From Saprospiraceae bacterium (GTDB lineage: Bacteria > Bacteroidota > Bacteroidia > Chitinophagales > Saprospiraceae), in contig JADKAE010000002.1 in assembly GCA_016715405.1 (NCBI GenBank), positions 62,001 through 126,000 of the forward strand: a stretch of 64,000 bases of DNA, written 5' to 3'. Position 1 is the first letter of the stretch. Each line of letters opens with the position of its first letter. Under the pieces are notes generated by a model. The model worked only from the letters and a program-made list of their open reading frames with translations. It made no database searches and was not told where the DNA came from. The position numbers were made by a program, and so were the translations under genes. This document shows positions 16,079 to 25,046 of the stretch, one piece after another.

Positions 16079-17404
16079 TTATTTTTTTGTTTTGACGTGA
16101 TCGAGCACCCACTGCCCAGTTTCTCCGCCCAATTTGATGCCATTATTGAGCCCCGGCATAAAGTGGATGCCGCCGTACATGCGACTTAAGGATGCTTCAT
16201 CTGAAGCCTGGTAAAACGAAGTAAACGAGCGGGCCGGCATACCGAAAGGTTCTTCGGTATCGTCGGTAAAGGAAAAGTTGTCGCCAAAAATATTCGTCAA
16301 CACCGTGGCCGCCGCCCTCGATATCGTACTGTGTCCGCTGATGTATTCGGGGAATGGCGGCGTTTGCAACAAGGGCCTCCACTCTTCGTCGATGTATTTG
16401 TTGATTACCGTTTCAGGTCGTACCGTCTGGCTGCGGAATTTTTCATCCCAACAACCGATAACACCATCGGCAATAGCGATAGCGGTAAGGGCATACGCCT
16501 GTGCGCTGGTCATGATATCTGTATCGGATTTTTGACAGGCAATGGCCACTATGTTGAGCCAGTGTCCCCCGGGCGTTATTTTTTTGGTAGCAAACATCAC
16601 GTGGCCGGCGTGGTGGGAGACGTAAGGGTTGCAATCCCAGAATTTGGCAATGGCTGTGCGTTCTGCCGTATCAACTCGAAAGGCGTTGTACACTTCCATC
16701 GTCTCTTTCATAAACTGGCTATTCTTATCGGTGCTATATGGCGTAGGGGGGGCTTGCCTGAATTGCTGCGCAGAATCTATGGCAAAAGTCCTGATCTTAT
16801 TCCAATGCGGCTCCATGGCATCCATATAGTCGGGCGGGGTAGGCTCCCACTTGTCTTCCTGGCCTGTAATGGTGTATTTAGGGAAGGTGCGGGTTTGCTT
16901 GTAATTATCTTTACCGGCCCAGTCCAAAATGTGTTTGGCCACCGCCTCACCATAAGCTACCGAACGGTCAAATTCTTCTCTGGGTACGCCCATCTTTTTG
17001 AATTCGGCCAGCCTTTTTTCGTATTTTTCTTCAATCTTTTCTTCCGAAAATATGAGCGCCTTGCCTACCGTGAGTGTGGCCACCACACTAGCCAGCGGGT
17101 AACAATAGCTTTTTCCGGCTTCCGGCTGCGGCAAGGGTCCCAGGTCGTTGAGTTGGCCGCCCAGCGACTGGTAGTCGGGATAACCGGGCGCTAACGCTTC
17201 GTATGCCGCTATGCTGGTATAAGCATAGATGCGGCTGGCCACCGGTGGCGAAAAGATGTCGTGCACGATGACGTCCGTGATATCGCGTATCGACTGGTGT
17301 ATCCGCTCCGGCTCAGCAGCTTTTTCCTTATACGCCCCGTCGGGCTCCTGCTTGCAACTCCAGGTCGTAAGCAATAACAACGATAAAAGTAATGCTATCC
17401 TCAT
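16079..17404 (-). CDS. Vanadium-dependent haloperoxidase-like PAP2 lipoprotein
   Basis: A 441-residue lipoprotein (signal MRIALLLSLLLLTTWSC). The C-terminal half holds the PAP2/vanadium haloperoxidase site: KFRSQTVRPETVI (Lys/Arg of the first motif), then PPFPEYISGHSTISRAAATV (Ser-Gly-His) and SRMYGGIHFMPGLNNGIKLG (Arg and the second His). The N-terminal half is helical (SRIYAYTSIAAYEALAPGYP), as in bacterial haloperoxidase-like proteins of Bacteroidota. Activity could be halide oxidation or phosphatase; the motifs do not decide. An outer-membrane or periplasmic location follows from the lipobox. It is downstream of a repeat array and 33 bases from the permease gene. Confidence 0.88.
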   Translation of the reverse strand: MRIALLLSLLLLTTWSCKQEPDGAYKEKAAEPERIHQSIRDITDVIVHDIFSPPVASRIYAYTSIAAYEALAPGYPDYQSLGGQLNDLGPLPQPEAGKSYCYPLASVVATLTVGKALIFSEEKIEEKYEKRLAEFKKMGVPREEFDRSVAYGEAVAKHILDWAGKDNYKQTRTFPKYTITGQEDKWEPTPPDYMDAMEPHWNKIRTFAIDSAQQFRQAPPTPYSTDKNSQFMKETMEVYNAFRVDTAERTAIAKFWDCNPYVSHHAGHVMFATKKITPGGHWLNIVAIACQKSDTDIMTSAQAYALTAIAIADGVIGCWDEKFRSQTVRPETVINKYIDEEWRPLLQTPPFPEYISGHSTISRAAATVLTNIFGDNFSFTDDTEEPFGMPARSFTSFYQASDEASLSRMYGGIHFMPGLNNGIKLGGETGQWVLDHVKTKK

Positions 17405-17434
17405 TTTGCTTTTTATTTGGACAAAAGTAGTAAA

Positions 17435-17567
17435 TATTAGGTTTAGTAGGGTTTAGCGATTGGGTTTAGCGATTGGGTTTAGCGATTGGGTTTAGCGATT
17501 GGGTTTAGTTCTCCCCTCTCTCCCCCTCTCCCCCTCTCACTCTCCCCCTCTCACTCTCCCCCCGCCG
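17435..17567. repeat. Tandem GGGTTTAGCGATT units followed by CTCTCCCC units
   Basis: At least four direct copies of a 13-base GGGTTTAGCGATT unit run into a TCTCCCCCTCTC array. Unlike most sites here there is no matching opposite arm. The pyrimidine array supplies the last codons and TGA stop of the Sua5 gene. Confidence 0.8.
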
Positions 17568-18511
17568 CTGCCCGCCGCAGCCGGTCATTCACCGCGCGGC
17601 CAAGGTCTTCCTCGGGGAGCAACTCGGCGAGGATACAATCCACAGGCAGGCTGTCGAGATAACGCATGGCGCCAAAGAGGCTGCGGGCCGCTTCGCGGAT
17701 ATCGCCCTTGGGTGAAAGAGCTACCTGAAAATCGGGGTTTATGTCACGAAAAAATTGAGAAAAAGACAAGATGGCCCGGCGTTTATTTTGATGTGTTTGC
17801 ATCAAAGTTTGAATATCGCCCAATAGCAAAGGCACGCGTGGGGCATAGTGGCTTTTGAGCATGCCCGGCGCCAGGGGGTTGGAACTGGAATGCAGGCGTA
17901 CTTCTACCGCACCGATAAATGCTTCTATGGCTTCTACCGCTACGCCGCCTTTTCGATATACGACCGCACGGCCGGTTTCATCCCACCCGACTATGGTGCT
18001 TTCCAGTCCTACCTCGCAAGACCCGCCATCAAGGATGTAGGGGATCTTGTCGCCCAGTTGGTCGGCCACGTGCCGGGCAGTGGTTGGACCGATATAGCCG
18101 AAAGGGGTGGGGCTCGGTGCAGCGAGCGGAAGGGGCGGTAGCGAGAGTAATGCATTCGGGAGGGGATGTGCAGGCATGCGCAGGGCGACGAGCGGAGATC
18201 CCGCCGTAACGAGATCTGGTATGATATCTTTTTTTGGGTAATAACAGGGTAAGCGGTCCCGGCATAAAAACCTCGGCCAATCGCCGGGCATCAGCGGGGA
18301 TATCGAGGCAATATTCCTCCAATGCCTTCATATTAGCCACGTGTACAATCAGGGGATCAAACGCAGGCCGCTGCTTTACAGCAAAAATATTGGTCACAGC
18401 CGCTTCGTCGAGGGCGTTGCCCGCCAGGCCATACACCGTCTCGGTAGGTATGGCCACCAGTTGCCCCGCTCGGAGCAATTCCGCCGCCTGGTATATATCG
18501 GTGCCGATCAT
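17551..18511 (-). CDS. Threonylcarbamoyl-AMP synthase, Sua5-like (broken frame)
   Basis: Sua5/YciO/YrdC protein for the tRNA t6A37 pathway (threonine + bicarbonate + ATP to threonylcarbamoyl-AMP). N-terminal YrdC domain: AAELLRAGQLVAIPTETVYG, KQRPAFDPLIVHV, FMPGPLTLLLPKK. After a T7 run near 18228 the frame shifts and continues DIIPDLVTAGSPLVALRMPA, FGYIGPTTARHV, GGSCEVGLESTIVGW. The C-terminal Sua5 domain follows (PLAPGMLKSHYAPRVPLLLG, DSLPVDCILAELLPEEDLG). One base corrects it to a roughly 320-residue protein. The gene is expected to be essential or near-essential, which argues that the break is a sequencing error. Confidence 0.88.
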
Positions 18512-18513
18512 TT

Positions 18514-18630
18514 CTAATTTGCTGATGTGCTGATGTGTTGATGTGCTGATGTGCTAATTTGCTAATTTTACTACTTATTTCAATGTATTAATTATTAGCA
18601 CATCAGCAAATTAACTCATCAGCAAATTAA
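18514..18630. repeat. Inverted array of GATGTGCT units (family A)
   Basis: TGCTGATGTGTTGATGTGCT units face AGCACATCAGCAAATTAAC-type units across an AT-rich centre, between two minus-strand genes. The right arm gives the stop codon of the MFS gene. Confidence 0.85.
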
Positions 18631-19862
18631 ACCAATTTCGCTGCCCACCGGGACGTGGCCAATGGTCCGCGCAAAAGCCACAAGCCGACAAAAGCCACCA
18701 AACAGAAACCGGCGGTGACGTACCACAGCGCTTCGTAGCCCCAATGACCAGCTATCTGCAGGCCAAGCATGGGGGCTACCACGTGGGCTATCGAAAACGA
18801 CATCGTATACACCGCCATATATTGCCCCCGGTTGGCGGCTTGCGGCCTGCTCATCGCCAGTGAGTTGGTGAATGGTAGATACAACATCTCACCCAACGTG
18901 ACCACAACCATAGATATCAATGGTATCAGCGCGCCGCCCGCAAATATATTGAAAATGAGGAAAGAAGCCGCTACCATAAAATACCCCACCCCGATCATTA
19001 CAGGCAGGCCAAATCGGTTTTCGAGCGTGTCGACCAGCGGCATTTCGGTGACCGCAATGAGCAGCCCGTTGTGCGCCATTAGCTAACCGATATACACCTC
19101 GATGAAGTGGTATTCCGATTTGAGAAATACCGGGTAGGTATAAAACAATTGCATAAAGGCAATAGCCGAAAACATGGTAATGACCATAAACGCCAGGTAG
19201 TGCCAGTCTCTGTATGCCGATATGAGCACAGCGGTATTTTGTGCTGCGGGTTTTTCAAGCTCTGCTTGCCTTGCTTTTGGAGTCAACAAAATACGCAACA
19301 GGAAAGCTGCGGCGATACAAGTGAGTCCGTCTACCCAAAAAAGCCAGTTATACCCTTTTGTAGCCGCCAGCCAACCACCTACGGCAGGGCCGATGGCAAA
19401 GCCCAGGTTGACCGCCTGCCGATTGAGCGAAAGCGAGCGGGTGCGAGTTTCAGGTGTGCTGTAGGTAGCCACCGCCGCCATGTTGGCCGGCCGGAACGCA
19501 TCGGCAATCGCACTGAGTACAAAGACAGCTATACACATATGCCACACCCCGTCTACCGTTTGCAGTACGATAAACATAATGCCGCTGAGCAACAAGGTCC
19601 AGAATTGTACTTTAGAAAAGTTATAGCGGTCACTAAGCCAACCGCCGGTATAGGAACCCAATACAGAACCAAGGCCGAAGCTGGTCATTACCCAGCCTGC
19701 CTGCTGTAGGGTAAAATCTTTTTGGTAGGTAAGAAATACGGTCATAAAAGGTATGACCATCGTGCCCGCGCGGTTGAGCAGCGTAACTGCCGCCAGCAGC
19801 CATATATCGCGCGACAAACCGGCAAACGAGTTTCTGTATAGGCGTATACCTTTAGCGAGCAT
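18627..19862 (-). CDS. MFS transporter with an in-frame stop
   Basis: A major facilitator of about 410 residues. Segments include LLAAVTLLNRAGTMVIPFMT, the motif-A-like GSVLGSYTGGWLSDRYNFSK between helices 2 and 3, NLGFAIGPAVGGWLAATKGY, and a second half GLLIAVTEMPLVDTLENRFG to GLQIAGHWGYEALWYVTAGF. The two halves are in the same frame and separated only by a TAG at 19083-19085, where a Leu codon would be expected (EVYIG-stop-LMAHNG). The stop is either a base error or a genuine recent nonsense mutation. Substrate is unknown; drug or metabolite efflux is typical of the class. Confidence 0.78.
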
Positions 19863-19931
19863 AACAACAACCGGATGAGTGAATAAAATTATATACGCCC
19901 GGCAAAATATTTTAGTTCCCTTTAACGAAGA

Positions 19932-20396
19932 TTATTCTGACATTAATTGCGTAATCAACTGTTTCACCTCCTGGATCACCTTTGGAATGACAGCCTCGAT
20001 CTCCGGGGTCAAACCCACGTAAAGGGGCTGAATGGTTTCAATAGTTACCACAAACAAGTAGATATCCGGCATTTTACCCAATATCAGCATGCCCTCTATC
20101 AGGTCTTTTAGGCCTATATCGTGGGTACTGATAGCTTTGGGAAAATCGGAAGAAAACCGCGGCCGAATGAGTCGAATAGTGCCCGGCACGCCGCCATCCA
20201 TGGTGGCGTCTACGAGTATTACCTTGGGGTGCGCCTCCAGGTGCCCCATGAGGTGAAAGCCCCCCGTGCCGCCATCCATCACGGTGACGTATTCGGGCAG
20301 GTCTTCTTTTTCCATGGCCCGGGCAAAAGCTACGCCGAGCCCTTCATCGCCCATTACGAGGTTGCCCAGGCCCATTACTAAGATGGATTTTTTCAT
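19932..20396 (-). CDS. hyaD: [NiFe] hydrogenase maturation protease
   Basis: A 154-residue protein of the HyaD/HybD family, which removes the C-terminal peptide of the large subunit after nickel insertion. Family motifs are GLGNLVMGDEGLGVAFARAM (GxGN and DEGxG, with the nickel-sensing Asp/Glu), VTVMDGGTGGFHLMG, VILVDATMDGG and STHDIGLKDLI with the conserved His. It is the last gene of the structural operon, separated from the cytochrome b gene by an inverted repeat. The large subunit here ends with a cleavable 15-residue tail, the expected substrate. Confidence 0.9.
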   Translation of the reverse strand: MKKSILVMGLGNLVMGDEGLGVAFARAMEKEDLPEYVTVMDGGTGGFHLMGHLEAHPKVILVDATMDGGVPGTIRLIRPRFSSDFPKAISTHDIGLKDLIEGMLILGKMPDIYLFVVTIETIQPLYVGLTPEIEAVIPKVIQEVKQLITQLMSE

Positions 20397-20500
20397 TGTT
20401 CTCTGTTGTCGGTTGTCAGTTGTCTGTTATCAGTTCCTGGCTTCATATCTTGACTAATTATACTTTAACAGAGAACCGATAACCGACAACCGACAACTCA
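20397..20500. repeat. Inverted array of GGTTGTCAGTTGTC units (family B)
   Basis: CTGTTGTCGGTTGTCAGTTG on the left faces ACCGATAACCGACAACCGAC on the right. The array lies inside the hydrogenase operon, between the cytochrome b and maturation protease genes. Confidence 0.85.
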
Positions 20501-20502
20501 AA

Positions 20503-21198
20503 TCACGCCTTCTCCTCCTCAAACACTTCCTCCTCGATAAACTTCCATCCACCTCCCATCGAGGAAATCTCGCCGCGGCCTTCTACATAATCGTGGTAGA
20601 ATACCAGGTATACGTGTACCATGGCAAAAAGGATGAAAAACCACATAGCTGCGTGGTGCCAGTTGCGCAGCGCAAAATCGCCGCCAAAGACATTAGACAC
20701 CCATACAAACATATCGGCAAACCACCAGTCTGTCATGGATGCATATAAACCGAAACCGGTGATGCATTGAATGAGAAAAGCGATGAAGGTGAGAAAATAA
20801 GTAAACCCCGCAAGCGCATTGTGCCCGATAGACGGATTCTCTTTCCCTTTCATCATGAATATATCCAGTTTCAATACCTCCCACATTTGCTGGAAATATT
20901 TTTTATTGGTTGGAATAAAATTTTTCCAGTCGGCGTATTTGTTGCCTACAAAACCCCAGTAAATGCGGAAAATGAAATTGAAGAAGAATATATATGCAGC
21001 CACAAAGTGTATAAACCTGATGATTCCAAATAAATAACGATGGGACGCCTCCACATTGGACATGATTGCCGGCGGACTGCCAATCAGGTAGCCCGTGGCG
21101 CATAAAGCCACAATCACCAATGCGTTGAGCCAGTGGTATACCCGCACCGGAAGCTGCCATACGAACACTCTTCGCAAGTAATGACCTTTCTTTTTCAT
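20503..21198 (-). CDS. hyaC: Ni/Fe-hydrogenase cytochrome b subunit
   Basis: A 231-residue b-type cytochrome that anchors the hydrogenase and passes electrons to quinone. Four membrane segments are visible: VYHWLNALVIVALCATGYLI (with an early haem His), GIIRFIHFVAAYIFFFNFIF, FTYFLTFIAFLIQCITGFGL, and WHHAAMWFFILFAMVHVYLVFYHD. The His residues at VYHWLN, RFIHFV, NWHHA and MVHVY match the haem-ligand layout of HyaC. It sits between the large subunit and protease genes, as in many group 1d operons. Two inverted repeats flank it. Confidence 0.92.
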   Translation of the reverse strand: MKKKGHYLRRVFVWQLPVRVYHWLNALVIVALCATGYLIGSPPAIMSNVEASHRYLFGIIRFIHFVAAYIFFFNFIFRIYWGFVGNKYADWKNFIPTNKKYFQQMWEVLKLDIFMMKGKENPSIGHNALAGFTYFLTFIAFLIQCITGFGLYASMTDWWFADMFVWVSNVFGGDFALRNWHHAAMWFFILFAMVHVYLVFYHDYVEGRGEISSMGGGWKFIEEEVFEEEKA

Positions 21199-21229
21199 GG
21201 CATATTGTTGTATTATGAAGATATGAGCC

Positions 21230-21310
21230 TGAAGGTTATCTGTTATCTGTTATCGGTTGTCGGTTCGAGTTTCTACTAACGGATAACAGACAACCGACAA
21301 CCGACAACTC
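21230..21310. repeat. Inverted array of TTATCGGTTGTCGGTT units (family B)
   Basis: TCTGTTATCGGTTGTCGGTT faces GATAACAGACAACCGACAAC, between the large-subunit and cytochrome b genes of the hydrogenase operon. The arms would pair into a strong RNA hairpin in the operon transcript. Confidence 0.85.
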
Positions 21311-21312
21311 TT

Positions 21313-23034
21313 TCAAAGAACCTTCACCCTGCTCAAATGCTTGCCTTCTTCGTCATACAAGTGGACGGAGCAAGCCAGGCAGGGGTCGAACGAGTGAATC
21401 GTGCGGAGAATCTCTACGGGCTGGTCGGGATTGGCAACCGGCGTATTGTCCATCAGCGAGGATTCATAAGCCGACATTTTCCCTTCGAAGTCGCGCGGAG
21501 AAGCATTCCAGGTAGTAGGAACCACCAATTGATAATTTTTAATTTTCTTGTCTTCAATAACTATCCAGTGGGCCAGTGCGCCGCGCGGCGCTTCCGAATG
21601 GCCAACCCCCTGCGCTTGTTTTTCCCAGCGGTCGGGGTTGAATTTTTCGGTATTGGCCATACGCGAGTCACCGTTGCGGATATTTGCGATAAGCTGATCG
21701 TAAAACTCCAGCGCCCATTGGGCCACCAATACGCTTTCGAGGCCGCGAGCCGCCGTTCTGCCCAGCGTGGAGAACAAGGCTGTAATAGGCGCACCCAATT
21801 TGGCCAGCGTTTTGTCTACGATATCTTTGTATTCGGGAATACCCTTGGCATAACCCACCAGCATCCTCGACAGCGGCCCTACCTCCATCGCGTGGCCTTT
21901 CCAGCGCGGTGTTTTGAGGTAGCTGTACTTCTGCTCTACATCGAGGTATTCATACGGCGGCTTAGGCCCTGTGTAATTGATTTTTGATTCGCCCTTCCAG
22001 GGGTGCAGGCCTTTTTCGTTGCCTTCGGCATAATCGTACCACGAATGGGTCACGAATTCCTGGACTTCGGCGTCGTTGCGAAGGTCGACTTCATAAACTT
22101 TGCTGATGTCTTTATTCAAAATAGCGCCCGCAGGGAATTTATAGCTTAGCGGGTCTCTGTAGCCGTTGGTGGGCAGGTCGCCGTAGCTTAGGTAGTTGCC
22201 CAGTCCGCCGCCGATACTGGCCCAATCGAGGTAATAGGGCGCAATAGCCAGCAAATCGGGGATGTACACCTGCTCGATAAAGGTCTTGGCCTGATGCAGC
22301 AGGTCGCTCACATAAGCCAGGCGTTCGGCATTGATTACACTCGACTCGTCGAGGCCGATAGAGCAGGCCATACCGCCCACCAGGTAGTTGGGGTGCGGGT
22401 TTTTGCCGCCAAAGATGGTGTGGATCTTCACAACCTCTTTCTGCCATTCGAGGGCTTCGAGGTAGTGCGCTACGCCTATCAGATTTATTTCGGGCGGAAG
22501 TTTGTAAGCCGGGTGCCCCCAATAGCCGTTGGCAAAAATGCCCAACTGGCCGCTGTCTACAAACTTTTTGAGCCTGGCGATCAGATCGCTGAAATACCCC
22601 GGCGAGCTCTTCGGATAATTCGAAATGCTCTGGGCTATCTCCGAAGTTTTTTTCGGATCGGCGCTCAATGCACTTACGATATCCACCCAGTCGAGAGCGT
22701 GCAAATGGTAAAAATGCACTACGTGGTCGTGCATGTACTGGGTGCAAAACATGATGTTGCGCACCAGTTCCGCATTAGGGGGAATTACGATGTCCAGCGC
22801 ATCTTCTACCGAACGCACCGAGGCCAGCGAGTGCACGCTGGTGCACACGCCGCACACGCGCCCCACAAAAGCCCAGGCGTCGCGTGGATCGCGCCCCTTC
22901 AAGATTTCTTCCAGTAACCGCACCATAGTGCCCGAACTATAGGCCTGCGCCACCTTTCCATCCTTGATTTCTGCTTCTACGCGAAGGTGACCCTCGATGC
23001 GGGTGATAGGGTCTATGACTATTCTCTGACTCAT
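21313..23034 (-). CDS. hyaB: [NiFe] hydrogenase large subunit, group 1d type
   Basis: A 573-residue catalytic subunit. The L1 nickel motif is GRVCGVCTSVHSLASV with Cys at about 61 and 64, and the L2 motif is DPCLACSVH with Cys at about 552 and 555. The residues after that His (LYDEEGKHLSRVKVL) are the tail removed by the maturation protease. The N-terminus IVIDPITRIEGHLRVE and the segment RGALAHWIVIEDKKIKNYQL are family hallmarks. H2 oxidation coupled to quinone via the b-type cytochrome is inferred. The intact frame in a window full of broken ones is notable. Confidence 0.95.
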   Translation of the reverse strand: MSQRIVIDPITRIEGHLRVEAEIKDGKVAQAYSSGTMVRLLEEILKGRDPRDAWAFVGRVCGVCTSVHSLASVRSVEDALDIVIPPNAELVRNIMFCTQYMHDHVVHFYHLHALDWVDIVSALSADPKKTSEIAQSISNYPKSSPGYFSDLIARLKKFVDSGQLGIFANGYWGHPAYKLPPEINLIGVAHYLEALEWQKEVVKIHTIFGGKNPHPNYLVGGMACSIGLDESSVINAERLAYVSDLLHQAKTFIEQVYIPDLLAIAPYYLDWASIGGGLGNYLSYGDLPTNGYRDPLSYKFPAGAILNKDISKVYEVDLRNDAEVQEFVTHSWYDYAEGNEKGLHPWKGESKINYTGPKPPYEYLDVEQKYSYLKTPRWKGHAMEVGPLSRMLVGYAKGIPEYKDIVDKTLAKLGAPITALFSTLGRTAARGLESVLVAQWALEFYDQLIANIRNGDSRMANTEKFNPDRWEKQAQGVGHSEAPRGALAHWIVIEDKKIKNYQLVVPTTWNASPRDFEGKMSAYESSLMDNTPVANPDQPVEILRTIHSFDPCLACSVHLYDEEGKHLSRVKVL

Positions 23035-23047
23035 TGTTCTTTTTTTT

Positions 23048-23129
23048 AGGTTTTAGCGGTCAGGTTTTAGCGGTCAGGTCTTAGCGGTCAGGTCTTAGCG
23101 ACTGACTGCTGACTGCTGACTGCTGACTG
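23048..23129. repeat. Tandem TTTTAGCGGTCAGG / TGACTGC units
   Basis: Four TTAGCGGTCAGG-type units are followed by four GACTGCT units, in the gap between the hydrogenase small and large subunit genes. GACTGCTAAG on one side can pair with CTTAGCGGTC-type sequence on the other. Confidence 0.75.
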
Positions 23130-24254
23130 CTAAGATTTCAACTCCTTCTCCGACTCCTTGCCCTCTGCCACCAGGTCGTCTACCAGTTTTTTCTTTCTCA
23201 CGTTGGTAGCGATAGCGTGGACGGCAATACCGGCGGCTGTTACACCCGCGGCCACCATGCCCACTTTGTCGGCGTTGCTTTCAATGCCGAAACCGGGGAA
23301 GGAAGCCATCTGGCGATACAAAGGCCCGTTGTCCCAGAAGTTGGCCTCGCTGCAACCGATGCAGCCGTGGCCCGACTGGATAGGATAACTCACCCCGTCA
23401 TTCCATTTGATAATACCGCAAGAATTGTACGTCATCGGGCCCTTGCACCCTACTTTATAGAGGCAGTAGCCTTTTTTCGCGTTTTCGTCGTCGAAGCTTT
23501 CTACAAATAAACCCGCATCGTAATAGGGGCGGCGATAGCAACTGTCGTGTACGCGTTTGGAATAAAATGCTTTCGGCCGGCCCACTTTGTCGAGTTCGGG
23601 CAAACGCCCGAAAGTGATGATGTGCACCAGTACACCGGCCATGACTTCGCCGATAGGCGGGCATCCCGGCACTTTTATAATAGGTTTGCCTTTTACTAAT
23701 TTGTGAATAGGCGTGGCGCCCGTAGGATTGGGATACGCAGCCTGCACACAACCATTACATGCGCAACTGCCCCAGGCAATGATAGCCTTGGCGCCGGCAG
23801 CAGCTTCTTCCAACACCTGGATGGCCGATTTGCCGCCAATGCAGCAATACACTCCGTCGTTATCAACCGGTACCGACCCTTCCACACACAACACGTATTC
23901 GCCGTAGTAATCTTTCATCGTTTTTTCTTTGGCGGCTTCGGCAGCATGGCCCGATGCAGCCATCAGCGTCTCTGTGTAGTCGAGCGACAGTTTGTCCAGT
24001 AGAATGTCGGCTACAATAGGGTGCGAAGAGCGAATGAAGGATTCACTACAGCAGGTGCACTCCTGAAAGTGTAGCCAGATGACGGGTATACGAGGTGTTT
24101 TGAGCAGCGTGTTGGCGATTTGCGCAGTACCCGTGGCTTCTAAGCCCAGGTAGGCGGCCATCATCGTGCAAAACTTCATGAAGTCCCGGCGGGAGTAACC
24201 TCTTTGCCGCAATTCCTCGTAATAGGTTGGGCGTTTATTTTCCGGAGCAGCCAT
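23130..24254 (-). CDS. hyaA: [NiFe] hydrogenase small subunit, O2-tolerant type
   Basis: A 374-residue iron-sulfur subunit with a twin-arginine motif (SRRDFMKF, about 21-28) for Tat export and a C-terminal membrane anchor (VGMVAAGVTAAGIAVHAIAT). Proximal cluster ligands are visible at QECTCCSE (Cys 66, 68, 69), WGSCACNGC (164, 169) and PGCPPIGEVM (198). The additional Cys 68 and 169 match the two supernumerary cysteines of E. coli Hyd-1 that build the [4Fe-3S] cluster, the known basis of O2 tolerance. Medial and distal cluster Cys/His follow (VHDSCYRR, GYCLYKVGCKGP, HGCIGCSE). It is the first gene of the operon, divergent from the maturation genes. Confidence 0.95.
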   Translation of the reverse strand: MAAPENKRPTYYEELRQRGYSRRDFMKFCTMMAAYLGLEATGTAQIANTLLKTPRIPVIWLHFQECTCCSESFIRSSHPIVADILLDKLSLDYTETLMAASGHAAEAAKEKTMKDYYGEYVLCVEGSVPVDNDGVYCCIGGKSAIQVLEEAAAGAKAIIAWGSCACNGCVQAAYPNPTGATPIHKLVKGKPIIKVPGCPPIGEVMAGVLVHIITFGRLPELDKVGRPKAFYSKRVHDSCYRRPYYDAGLFVESFDDENAKKGYCLYKVGCKGPMTYNSCGIIKWNDGVSYPIQSGHGCIGCSEANFWDNGPLYRQMASFPGFGIESNADKVGMVAAGVTAAGIAVHAIATNVRKKKLVDDLVAEGKESEKELKS

Positions 24255-24335
24255 GTGTTGGTGGTTTGATGAAATTTAAAATAAAAAACTGTCCAAATTC
24301 GATACAAGTAAAATATTACCCCCATTTATTCCCAA

Positions 24336-24345
24336 GACAATTGTC
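24336..24345. promoter_or_regulatory. Palindrome in the divergent hydrogenase promoter region
   Basis: GACAATTGTC is a perfect 10-base palindrome in the 192-base gap between the hydrogenase operon and the divergent hyp genes. TTGTCAT occurs twice nearby, 22 bases apart. It is a candidate regulator site; the protein is unknown. Confidence 0.3.
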
Positions 24346-24409
24346 ATTTGTGCCGGATGATTTTTGTCATATCCCTTCGGTGGCAGTGCGCCTAACTTTA
24401 CCTTCAATC

Positions 24410-24417
24410 TATTTTTG
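24410..24417 (+). promoter_or_regulatory. Possible -7 element for the hyp operon
   Basis: TATTTTTG fits the Bacteroidetes -7 consensus TAnnTTTG and lies 29 bases before the first plus-strand gene. No clear -33 TTTG is seen at the right distance. Confidence 0.35.
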
Positions 24418-24446
24418 TATCTTTCTAATAAATAAAAAAATCCGAT

Positions 24447-24677
24447 ATGATCCGCTTAACTAAAGGCCTGTTGGTTGCCCTCTTACTCGCAGTACCTATG
24501 TTCGCTTCTGCTCATGCCGGACATGGTCACTTTTCCTGGGATGATATCCGCCACTACGTATTTTCACCCGAACACACCGTGCCGGTAGTCGCTATCGTAT
24601 TATTAGGTGTTACCCTGATGAAGGCTGCCTTGTATTTCAATCGCGCCGAAAAGAAAGCGGACCATTCAGACAAGTAG
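24447..24677 (+). CDS. Small His-rich membrane protein at head of hyp operon
   Basis: Not recognised with certainty. It is 76 residues with a signal-like first segment (GLLVALLLAVPMFASAHA), a His-rich stretch AHAGHGHFSWDDIRHYVFSP, a second membrane segment (TVPVVAIVLLGVTLMKAALY) and a charged tail ending in HSDK. It ends 11 bases before hypA and is clearly in the same transcript. The HAGHGH motif after the signal peptide recalls the N-terminus of HupE/UreJ nickel permeases, but this protein is far too short to be a full one. A nickel-handling or hydrogenase-membrane accessory role is inferred from position and histidines. Confidence 0.6.
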   Translation: MIRLTKGLLVALLLAVPMFASAHAGHGHFSWDDIRHYVFSPEHTVPVVAIVLLGVTLMKAALYFNRAEKKADHSDK

Positions 24678-24688
24678 TAGATCGCAGC

Positions 24689-25030
24689 ATGCATGAGTTA
24701 TCGATCGTATTAGGCATCGTTGATATCGCTGCTTCCACAGTGCAAAAGGCAAACGCACATAAGGTGGATCGCATCGAACTGGAAATCGGCGAACTCGCAG
24801 GAATAGAGACCGACGCCCTGCTTTTCGCCTGGGATACGGCCATTAAAAATACGGTGTTGGCCCGGGCAAAAAGGGATATTCACTACGTACCCGGCAAAGC
24901 GCGCTGCCTCGACTGCGGCGAGTTGTTCGACATGCACCAGTTGTATGACCCCTGCCCCAAATGCAATAATTATTTGAACGAAATTATTCAAGGGCGCGAA
25001 TTGAAAGTGAAAGCGCTCACTGTTTCCTAA
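24689..25030 (+). CDS. hypA: Hydrogenase nickel-insertion protein HypA
   Basis: A 113-residue HypA. It starts with the invariant MHELS whose His2 binds nickel, followed by the ELEIGELAGIETDALLFAWD core. The zinc site is ARCLDCGELFDMHQLYDPCP ending CPKC, with two CxxC pairs. Together with HypB it delivers Ni to the large subunit. It is 16 bases upstream of hypB and 11 bases downstream of the small His-rich gene. Confidence 0.95.
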   Translation: MHELSIVLGIVDIAASTVQKANAHKVDRIELEIGELAGIETDALLFAWDTAIKNTVLARAKRDIHYVPGKARCLDCGELFDMHQLYDPCPKCNNYLNEIIQGRELKVKALTVS

Positions 25031-25046
25031 ACAAAAGCCATCAATC

